Source: Synechococcus sp. BIOS-E4-1
GTDB lineage: Bacteria; Cyanobacteriota; Cyanobacteriia; PCC-6307; Cyanobiaceae
Length of the DNA: 64,000 bases
Assembly (NCBI RefSeq): GCF_014279995.1
Contig: NZ_CP047935.1
Location: 1,757,494 to 1,821,493, forward strand
Direction: 5' to 3'
Shown here: one piece after another, positions 58,490-64,000 of the stretch
Numbering within the stretch: the stretch's first letter is position 1
How the letters are laid out: each line of letters opens with the position of its first letter
Made by a program: the position numbers and the translations under genes
Notes under the pieces: model-generated
What the model was told of the DNA's origin: nothing
Seen by the model: only the letters and a program-made list of their open reading frames with translations
Database searches by the model: none

Positions 58490-58592
58490 AAGCGATTCAC
58501 CAGTTGCTCACCAGAACCTATTGGGGTCTGCACCAGAGCTGCATAGTGGGGTTCACCAGAAGGGCTGTGACCTTGAAGGAGTCGAGGGGAAA
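58490..58592 (+). promoter_or_regulatory. Phased CACCAGA block, copy 7
   Basis: Half-sites start at 58498, 58509, 58531 and 58554 (11, 22, 23), followed by GTGACCTTGAAGGAGTCGAG. About 80 bp upstream lies a copy of CCTGGCACGATTGAGCGCAG; the same order of the two block types is seen, reversed, upstream of 35931 in the element. Confidence 0.85.
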
Positions 58593-58633
58593 CACCCCAC
58601 CACATGTCTCACACCAAACTCACTTGTTAAATC

Positions 58634-58801
58634 ATGACAGCACAAAACACTCAATTTGAAACCATCGACCTGACGGACGACGTTCTTGAAAAAATCTGTG
58701 GAGGTTTTGACGAAGTGGAACCAGAGCCAGGAGAGCCTTATTTGATCGACCGCTTCACGGATCCAAGGTATGCGATTCCACGAATCCAAGGTATGCGATA
58801 G
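58634..58801 (+). CDS. Short-leader double-glycine peptide, 55 aa
   Basis: Leader MTAQNTQFETIDLTDDVLEK ends ICGG (24 residues), similar to the LTDDQLEAAQGG and LTNDQLEAIQGG leaders of the element-borne peptides. The 31-residue core starts FDEVEPEPGEPYLIDRF and is acidic and proline-rich with no Cys. Its last codons derive from a 16-bp sequence repeated with a 23-bp period (58761 and 58784), read in two frames. Bacteriocin-like or signalling peptide; role unknown. Confidence 0.65.
   Translation: MTAQNTQFETIDLTDDVLEKICGGFDEVEPEPGEPYLIDRFTDPRYAIPRIQGMR
58761..58799 (+). repeat. Tandem duplication in the 3' end of a peptide gene
   Basis: ATCCAAGGTATGCGAT occurs at 58761-58776 and 58784-58799. 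The 23-bp period is not a multiple of three, so the duplication rewrote the C-terminus and placed a new TAG stop. Confidence 0.85.
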
Positions 58802-58831
58802 ATGTTTTTTTAAACCGCTAATCATCAATTT

Positions 58832-58856
58832 CCCCGCCAAGTGCGGGGTTTTTATT
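58832..58856 (+). terminator. Rho-independent terminator
   Basis: CCCCGC-CAAGT-GCGGGG followed by TTTTTATTG. Ends the short-leader peptide gene. Confidence 0.88.
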
Positions 58857-58962
58857 GCGTTGATGTGGTCTACCCGAACGGGGGAGTCAGGCGGCTGGCA
58901 GCGTTGCCCGCCTATGTGGTGATTCAGATCAGTGCTATGACTTTTGTACTGGCCAATCACCC

Positions 58963-59247
58963 ATGTCAGAAGAACAACTCAAGGCATTCCTAGAGAAGGT
59001 CAAAGCAGACACCAGTCTTCAGGAAAGATTAAAAGCAGCGGCTGATAATGATGCTGTTGCTGCGATCGCAAAAGAAGCTGGGTTTAGTATTTCTGCTCAC
59101 GATTTGAAGAAGGCTCAATCAGAGATTTCTGAGGAGGAGTTAGAAGGCGCGGCTGGAGGGAATTCCTGGGGCTGGTGCCACGGGTTTACGGGGCGGGAGG
59201 GCTGTTCTGCCTGGTGCCGTCGGTTCTGCCACGTTCAGACCCGCTGA
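58963..59247 (+). CDS. procA: Prochlorosin precursor, long 4-Cys core
   Basis: Consensus leader ending LEGAAGG. The 28-residue core begins NSWGWCHGFTGREGCSAW and ends CHVQTR; Cys at 6, 15, 19 and 23, Ser/Thr at 2, 10, 16 and 27. It is among the longest cores here, Trp- and Arg-rich, with GC content above its neighbours near the end, suggesting the core was exchanged as a block. Confidence 0.92.
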   Translation: MSEEQLKAFLEKVKADTSLQERLKAAADNDAVAAIAKEAGFSISAHDLKKAQSEISEEELEGAAGGNSWGWCHGFTGREGCSAWCRRFCHVQTR

Positions 59248-59274
59248 AAAAGCCTAAAAGCCTACTCATTCCAA

Positions 59275-59302
59275 AGCCCCTGCCGCCGCAGGGGTTTTTA
59301 TT
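59275..59302 (+). terminator. Rho-independent terminator
   Basis: CCCCTGC-CGCC-GCAGGGG followed by TTTTTATTTC. Confidence 0.9.
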
Positions 59303-59444
59303 TCTTCAATCACCCCATACCCACCATCAATCAGACCCAAATAGCATCCGATACCTGGCACGATTGTGCGCAGTAATTGTCAGTCAAAGACACTGCAGGA
59401 GACCGTTGCTATGACTGCTGAACAGACCCATACCTTCTCGTGCA

Positions 59445-59744
59445 ATGGCTGCGATTGATGAGCTGATGGTTGCTCTTAGTAGCAATCCAGAATTGTGGCA
59501 GGCTATGACTAGCGCCACAACTCCAGAAAATGCAGTAAAAGCCGCCGCTGATGCGGGATACAAAGTAACCTCACAGGAGTTGCTAGAAGCCTACAAATCA
59601 AAAATAGTCGATTTGTCTGAAGACGAATTAGCGTCGGTTACTGGGGGGGGGAATAAAAACCACAATCCGGTCGAAAACAATCCGGTCACTGTCCGGAAAA
59701 TCACCGGAAAACTACTCGGTCACTATGCTACTGACGAGTTGTGA
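59445..59744 (+). CDS. Divergent Nif11-leader peptide, Cys-free core
   Basis: MAAIDELMVALSSNPELWQA, with TTPENAVKAAADAGYKV, is a clearly different Nif11-like leader ending LASVTGG (residue 68). The 31-residue core begins GNKNHNPVENNPVTVRK and contains no Cys, with basic and polar residues. A lanthipeptide is excluded; an unmodified peptide is likelier. The upstream block is nevertheless the GGCACGATTGTGCGC/TTGCTATGAC type. Confidence 0.85.
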   Translation: MAAIDELMVALSSNPELWQAMTSATTPENAVKAAADAGYKVTSQELLEAYKSKIVDLSEDELASVTGGGNKNHNPVENNPVTVRKITGKLLGHYATDEL

Positions 59745-59984
59745 ATGGATGATCCGAATGCGAGTAAAAGGGCGCGAAAACTGGATCCGAATCCCAGATA
59801 ACTGGATATTATAAGCCTGATTCACCAGAGCTCCTTCAATAGCACGGGCTTTTTATTTCTTTATTAGCTCTAATAACCGCCCATACCGTCCATCAATATC
59901 TGGCACGATTGAGCGGAGTAAGCATTAACCAAAGTTGCTGCAGAAGACCGTTGCTACAACTACTCAACAGACTTGATGCAAGCA

Positions 59985-60248
59985 ATGTCAGAAGAGCAAC
60001 TCAAAGCCTTCCTGGAGAAGGTCAAAGCAGACACCAGCCTTCAGGAGAAGCTGAAAGCCGCTTCGGATGCTGATGCAGTTCTTGCGATTGCGAAAGAGGC
60101 TGGGTTTAGTGTTTCTGTTGACGACTTGAAAGAGGCTGGGTTTAAGCAATCAGAGATTTCTGACGGGGAGCTGGAAGGCGCGGCTGGTGGTGGCTGTTTG
60201 ATTGCCCTTACTGTTGTCACGGGGTGGTGTTCTAATGGATGTTGCTGA
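59985..60248 (+). CDS. procA: Prochlorosin precursor, 4-Cys core
   Basis: Start at 59985 (MSEEQLKAFLEKV); four extra codons upstream are unlikely. The leader contains a short duplication (DLKEAGFKQSE, a second KEAGF) and ends LEGAAGG. Core GCLIALTVVTGWCSNGCC has Cys 2, 13, 17 and 18 and Thr7, Thr10, Ser14; only three Ser/Thr for four Cys leaves one thiol free or in a disulfide. Confidence 0.93.
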   Translation: MSEEQLKAFLEKVKADTSLQEKLKAASDADAVLAIAKEAGFSVSVDDLKEAGFKQSEISDGELEGAAGGGCLIALTVVTGWCSNGCC

Positions 60249-60286
60249 TTCTGTATTTGGTGATGGATTCTGAGCCTACTCATCAA

Positions 60287-60316
60287 AGCCCCTGCAACGG
60301 CAGGGGTTTTTATTTC
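60287..60316 (+). terminator. Rho-independent terminator
   Basis: GCCCCTGC-AACG-GCAGGGG followed by TTTTTATTTC. Confidence 0.9.
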
Positions 60317-60344
60317 TTCAATCACCCCATACCCACCATCAATC

Positions 60345-60420
60345 AGCCTCCAATACCTGGCACGATTGAGCGCAGTAAGTATTAGCTAAAGACGCTGCAG
60401 CAGACCATTGCTATAACCGT
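60345..60420 (+). promoter_or_regulatory. Type-1 precursor upstream block (reference copy)
   Basis: CCTGGCACGATTGAGCGCAG (about 60356-60375), then CAGCAGACCATTGCTATAAC (about 60397-60416), 23 bases before the ATG at 60439. Further copies of the first part lie near 12677, 13557, 36320 and 36770 and 37290 (minus strand), 55790, 56250, 57461, 57910, 58410, 59354, 59900, 60868, 61306 and 61757. The GCTATAA part resembles a -10 element; the first part would be an activator or upstream element. Confidence 0.7.
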
Positions 60421-60438
60421 TAAAGACTCCTGATACCT

Positions 60439-60702
60439 ATGTCAGAAAAACAACTCAAAGCCTTTTTAGAGAAGGTCAAAGCAGACACCAGCCTGCAGGA
60501 GAAGCTCAAAGCAGCTGTAGATGCCGATGCTATTACTGCGATTGCAAAAGAAGCTGGATTTATGATTTCAGCTGAGGAATTTAAGAAGGCCCAATCAGAG
60601 ATTTCTGAAGAGGAGCTGGAAGGCCTGGCTGCAGCCGGCTGCTGTCTGGGAGCTACTGGTCTGGTATTTGAGCTTTTATCTGGGATAGGTCAAGCCCTGT
60701 AA
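60439..60702 (+). CDS. procA: Prochlorosin precursor lacking the double glycine
   Basis: Leader MSEKQLKAFLEKVKADTSLQ ends LEGLAAAG instead of AGG. Counting after AAG, the core CCLGATGLVFELLSGIGQAL has Cys 1 and 2, Thr6 and Ser14 and is very hydrophobic. The missing GG predicts poor cleavage by a GG-specific protease. The hydrophobic tail might be membrane-active even attached to its leader. Confidence 0.88.
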   Translation: MSEKQLKAFLEKVKADTSLQEKLKAAVDADAITAIAKEAGFMISAEEFKKAQSEISEEELEGLAAAGCCLGATGLVFELLSGIGQAL

Positions 60703-60950
60703 CTCTGGAAATCTTGCCAAGGAGCTTTTCAAGCCTGCATGGTTACGGGGTCGGCGTATGTTGACTCCTCCAGTTTTGTGATACTACTTATCAAGCCTTT
60801 TGCTGACGTAAGTTATTTTTTTATTGCTTCAATCACATCTAAAAAGACCAACAATCAGCCTTCAATACCTGGCACAATTGAGCGCAGTAAGTATTAATCA
60901 AAGACACTGCAGCAGACCATTGCTATAAATGCTTCACCGACCCGATAACC

Positions 60951-61217
60951 ATGTCAGAAGAACAACTCAAAGCCTTCCTAGAAAAGGTCAAAGTAGACAT
61001 CAGCCTTCAGGAAAAGCTCAAAATAACCGCTGATGTTGACGCAGCTCTTGCAATTGCGAAAGAGGCTGGTTTTGTGTTTTCTGCTGATGATTTGAAGAAC
61101 GCTCAACCAGAGATTTCTGAAGAAGAGCTTGAAAATGTGGCTGGGGGTTTTAAGACAATGGAAACGTGTACTTCTTTAAGCCTAATCAAGAAAGATGACT
61201 GCTGCGTCGTGTGCTAG
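60951..61217 (+). CDS. procA: Prochlorosin precursor, 4-Cys core
   Basis: Leader with KVDISLQEKLKITADVDA and end LENVAGG. The 22-residue core starts FKTMETCTSLSLIKKDD and ends CCVVC; Cys 7, 18, 19 and 22, Ser/Thr 3, 6, 8, 9 and 11. All Ser/Thr lie before the C-terminal Cys trio, which favours overlapping rings. The block copy here is CTGGCACAATTGAGCGC (about 60870). Confidence 0.93.
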   Translation: MSEEQLKAFLEKVKVDISLQEKLKITADVDAALAIAKEAGFVFSADDLKNAQPEISEEELENVAGGFKTMETCTSLSLIKKDDCCVVC

Positions 61218-61391
61218 TTTATTTAGAGCTTAAGCCTACTCATTGCAAAACCTCAAGGGTTTTTTATTTCTTCAATCACCCCAAACAGCCACAAATTAGC
61301 CTCCAATATCTGGAACGATTAAGCGCAGTAAATATTAGCCAAAGACACTTCAAGACATTATTGCTATAACCATTAAAGACTCCTGAAAGCT

Positions 61392-61664
61392 TTGTCAGAA
61401 GAGCAGTTGAAAGCCTTTATTGGGAAAGTGCAAGGAGACGACAACCTGCAAGAGAAGCTTAAAGCTGCTGCCGATGTTGACGCAGTTCTTGCGATTGCCA
61501 AAGATGCTGGGTTTAGTATTTCTGCTGATGACTTGAAGAGAGCTCAATCAGAGCTTTCAGAAGAAGAGCTGGAAGGCGCGGCTGGTGGGAACTGCCAAAG
61601 ATGCAATCATAGATCTGCTTGTTCTGTGACTTATGTGCCATGTGTTGTGCTTACCGATATATAA
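61392..61664 (+). CDS. procA: Prochlorosin precursor, TTG start
   Basis: The usual ATG is TTG (61392), so translation may be weaker. Leader MSEEQLKAFIGKVQGDDNLQ ends LEGAAGG. The 24-residue core begins NCQRCNHRSACSVTYVPC and ends VVLTDI; Cys 2, 5, 11 and 18, Ser/Thr 9, 12, 14 and 22. The Cys-first arrangement resembles a CxxC pair and could form a disulfide as well as thioethers. Confidence 0.9.
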   Translation: MSEEQLKAFIGKVQGDDNLQEKLKAAADVDAVLAIAKDAGFSISADDLKRAQSELSEEELEGAAGGNCQRCNHRSACSVTYVPCVVLTDI

Positions 61665-61839
61665 CCGACTGATAGAGAAAGCCTACATATTGCAAAGTCC
61701 CAAAAGGTATTTTATTTGTTCAATTACCCCAAAAGCCTACGAATCAGCATTCAATAGCTGGCACGATTAGGCGGATTAAATGCCAACCAAAGACACTTCA
61801 AATTATTGTTGCTATAACCGTTAAAGACTCCCGATAGCC

Positions 61840-62085
61840 ATGTCAGAGGAACAACTCAAAGCCTTTCTAGAGAAGGTCAAAGATGATTCCACGCTTCAAG
61901 CAAAACTAAAATCAGCTAAGTCCTCTGAAGAAGTCGTGTGTATTGCTAAAAAAGAGGGCTATGAATTCACTGCTGACAAGTTGACTCAGCGACTGAGTAA
62001 CGAGGAGCTAGAGAGCGTGGCTGGTGGTTTTGATACTCGCAACAACACTGGCTGCATTTGGTGTTTTACAGACAATTGCCACTAG
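61840..62085 (+). CDS. procA: Prochlorosin precursor of the SSEE subgroup
   Basis: Leader MSEEQLKAFLEKVKDDSTLQ with KSSEEVVCIAKKEGYEF (one Cys inside the leader, unusual) and end LESVAGG. Core FDTRNNTGCIWCFTDNCH has Cys 9, 12 and 17 and Thr 3, 7 and 14. Last intact gene of cluster 3. Confidence 0.92.
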   Translation: MSEEQLKAFLEKVKDDSTLQAKLKSAKSSEEVVCIAKKEGYEFTADKLTQRLSNEELESVAGGFDTRNNTGCIWCFTDNCH

Positions 62086-62226
62086 AAATGCCGCATGTTA
62101 ATTTATAGCTTGTAAACCCAAATACCAACAAATTTGCCTCTGATTTCAGTTACGATGAAGCACATTGAGAATCAGCAAAAGACTCCGCAACAGACTGATG
62201 CAATGACTCCTTATGGTGCCTGACCA

Positions 62227-62615
62227 TTAATCACAGAAGAACGACTCAAAGCCTCCCTGGAAAAAGTCAAAGACGACTCCAGCCTGCAAGAAAGCCTCAA
62301 AGCTGCGGCCGACTTCGATGCAGTTCTAGCGATTGCGAAGCGGCTGGATTTATGATTTCTTCAGATGACTTTTGGAATGATCTTGCAGTGAATGAACTTG
62401 AAGAAATATCCGGAGAGACACATACTGACTGCTACTACAGGAATACAAAGGGATATGCATTTATTCATGTGAATGTCATGCAGAGTGCACAACACATTAA
62501 GATTATAACAGTTACCCGATACGGCCTCGAAAACGTAGAGCAGTGGGTGTCAGTTAATTGCTATCAATGGAACAACTGCCAAGAGTCAATCAAACACAAA
62601 CAGTCTTGGCAATAA
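62227..62615 (+). pseudogene. Decayed prochlorosin precursor
   Basis: No start codon remains; the leader is readable as ITEERLKASLEKVKDDSSLQ, through VLAIAK. Two bases are lost at GCGAAGCGGCTGG, putting the rest (MISSDDFWNDLAVNELEEIS) in another frame, and the double glycine is now GE. The long tail (to 62615) contains four Cys but is far longer than other cores. Confidence 0.85.
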
Positions 62616-62709
62616 CAGAAGTTCTTCACCTCTTCAATTGCCAAAAAGCCGAGAAGAAGGTTTCATTTATTGCCGCGATTGAACGTAGTTGAGCAGAGAC
62701 AACCAAAGC

Positions 62710-63019
62710 TTAATCAATCATCCAAACCTGCCATCTATGAGGTACTTGGAGCAATCCTCTTTCAACGGAAGCTATCAACGCCGACGCGCTGGCGTTAATG
62801 CCCCAGTGCTGCAGGTAGATGACCCAGTAATTGGCCATGGACTGGCAGATGTCACGATCATTCAACACGATTCGATCAACCGCCTTCACGTAACGGCAGA
62901 GATCAAATCCAGCTGTCTGGCAGGTCAGAGGTCTCAACATCCAGCAGCCAGTCGTCCTCTGGATCAATGTCCAGACTCAATTTCAGGAGGCTGTGATGGA
63001 TTCGGTCGGCGATAGTCAT
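62710..63019 (-). pseudogene. Small helical protein gene split by one extra T
   Basis: From ATG 63019 the frame reads MTIADRIHHSLLKLSLDIDP, then DVETSDLPDSWI and TGA at 62903. If one T of the run ATTTGATC (about 62903-62908) is removed, the frame continues DLCRYVKAVDRIVLNDRDIC, QSMANYWVIYLQHWGINASA and ends HRWQVWMID at 62710, giving about 102 residues. Both parts look protein-like and fit together. True frameshift or sequencing error. Confidence 0.65.
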
Positions 63020-63107
63020 CAACCATCCGAACAGGCGGTTTCGAAAGCTCTGAATCAAGCGGGTCGCTGGGGCTGCCCTCAGTCTGCGCAGCTGAGCAAA
63101 CGATTCA

Positions 63108-63746
63108 CTATCGGGCTGATGCCCCTTGCCCTAACGCCCGAAACTCAGGCTGCAATGAGAGTTCAGCGAGATCGTCATACCCCCCAACAACCTCTCCATC
63201 AATGAAGATCTGGGGAAAGGTGTTCATGCCGCTGCGTTGCCGGAAGGCCTCGAAGCGTTCGTCAGTTTCGATGGTTTCCAGGCGATGGGGGATGGAAAGC
63301 CTCTCCAAAAGCTGCCTGGCCCGAAGACTCCATGGGCATCCTGGAAGCACCGCCAGCTCGACACGCTCAGCCAACTGGGCAGGCTCCTGAACAGGCTGCT
63401 GAATGATCTGAGCAGTGGGAAGACCGCTGAGACCGAGAAGCAGCTGGGCACCCTTAAGAACAACAGTGCCTGGCTCAAGATGTCCTCCCCACACCTGACA
63501 GGCGCCGTCCGAAAGGCTGAGATGAAGATGAACACCTGATGGAGAGAAGGTTCCATTCAGTGTGATGACCTCGAGTTCCCCGCTCATCCGTGTGGGCTGT
63601 TGTTGGCCAGGACAGCGAAACGTGGCCTGGGACAGATTGCCGACCACCCCGAGAACAAATCCACTGAGCTGTTGCTGCATCGCCAGCTCAGACAGGACCA
63701 GATGGAGGTCCTGACCGGGCTCCAGCTCAAGGGGCAGGGTCTCCAT
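63108..63746 (-). CDS. PPC (DUF296)-glutaredoxin fusion protein
   Basis: 212 residues in two domains. Residues about 3-105 resemble a PPC/DUF296 DNA-binding-protein domain (ALxPGQDL, GVVGNLSQATFRCPG, EVITLNGTFSPSGVHLHLSL, GGHLEPGTVV). Residues about 128-200 form a glutaredoxin: active-site CPWS (Cys137-Ser140, a monothiol-like variant), TFPQIFIDG (cis-Pro178) and GGYDDL (188-193). A PPC-Grx fusion suggests redox-linked regulation; function unproven. Cytoplasmic. It diverges from the gene at 63834. Confidence 0.85.
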   Translation of the reverse strand: METLPLELEPGQDLHLVLSELAMQQQLSGFVLGVVGNLSQATFRCPGQQQPTRMSGELEVITLNGTFSPSGVHLHLSLSDGACQVWGGHLEPGTVVLKGAQLLLGLSGLPTAQIIQQPVQEPAQLAERVELAVLPGCPWSLRARQLLERLSIPHRLETIETDERFEAFRQRSGMNTFPQIFIDGEVVGGYDDLAELSLQPEFRALGQGASAR

Positions 63747-63833
63747 CCAGACAGAACAAGAATCCGGGTCAGGTTACGCCACAGAGCCAGGCGCCAATAC
63801 GGTACGTTTTAGATACGATACAAGCACGAAATC

Positions 63834-64000
63834 GTGTCATTCTTGGAAGGATTGCTGCAAGAGCTGCAGGAGCAGCTGCAGCTCGAGTCCGCTGAGGTCA
63901 CAGCCGCCCAGGTCGCTGAGGCTGCAGAGTCGGAACGACTCAATGTGACTCTTGCCGGAGGAGTCATGCAACGCCTCAAGCAGCAAGCGCTTGCCGAGGG
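63834..64000 (+). CDS. Hypothetical protein, N-terminal part only (runs off the window)
   Basis: GTG at 63834. The first residues, MSFLEGLLQELQEQLQLESA, are followed by TAAQVAEAAESERLNVTLAG, an acidic Gln/Ala-rich helical start, and VMQRLKQQALAEG at the window edge. It resembles small hypothetical proteins of marine Synechococcus; the remainder is outside. Confidence 0.55.
   Translation, partial: MSFLEGLLQELQEQLQLESAEVTAAQVAEAAESERLNVTLAGGVMQRLKQQALAE

Noticed and set aside
12289-62615. Precursor array interpreted as a CRISPR or other short-repeat locus
   Set aside because: Repeats are coding leaders and upstream blocks of about 100-200 bp with unique cores, not short palindromic repeats with equal spacers.

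Overview
The window looks like chromosome of a marine picocyanobacterium, most likely a low-light (LLIV, MIT9313/MIT9303-like) Prochlorococcus or a close marine Synechococcus. The evidence is the many prochlorosin-type precursor genes with a Nif11-like leader (MSEEQLKAFLEKV) plus small families typical of these organisms (DUF3764, DUF1543, DUF427, DUF3104, DUF1651, PAP/fibrillin, Hli, cyAbrB). Species assignment is inference; no rRNA, tRNA or core metabolic marker was seen.

Layout. 1-12.2 kb: sparse, AT-rich host accessory DNA with small proteins, a serine esterase, a DUF427 protein and a PAP/fibrillin protein. 12.3-20.2 kb: precursor cluster 1, with 8 intact Nif11-leader genes, one short-leader peptide, four broken copies and a 2OG-Fe(II) oxygenase. 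20.3-23.9 kb: small host genes including a Nudix hydrolase. About 24.0-50.5 kb: a mobile, phage-satellite-like element with a tyrosine recombinase at its left end, three glycine-zipper-rich proteins, many very small genes separated by hairpins, a high-light-inducible protein, cyAbrB, an ssDNA-binding-like protein, a RecA-fold ATPase flanked by GGAAAC iteron-like clusters, a primase-like protein and a VapE/D5-type helicase. Precursor cluster 2 (35.2-37.7 kb: four Nif11-leader genes and two bacteriocin-like peptides) sits inside this element. 50.6-53.6 kb: probable metal-uptake operon (ABC ATPase, ZIP-like permease, porin). 55.2-62.6 kb: precursor cluster 3, with 12 Nif11-leader genes, a short-leader peptide, a secreted protein and one pseudogene. 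62.7-64 kb: a frameshifted small gene, a PPC-glutaredoxin fusion and a truncated gene at the edge.

How the parts relate. Prochlorosin precursors are normally modified in trans by one promiscuous class II lanthionine synthetase (ProcM) and cleaved by a double-glycine protease/exporter; neither enzyme is in the window. The clusters appear to hold two sets of genes under different upstream blocks. Most MSEEQ-type genes follow a block with GGCACGATTGAGCGCAGTA and TTGCTATRA close to the start codon. Seven other genes, all starting ATGAC or ATGATGAC, follow a different block with four CACCAGA-type half-sites at constant 11/22/23-bp spacing. Both block types occur in chromosomal clusters and in the element's cargo, so recombination between element and chromosome may have spread and diversified the precursor repertoire. 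Starts, cores and element borders were derived by reading the sequence; no database search was done.
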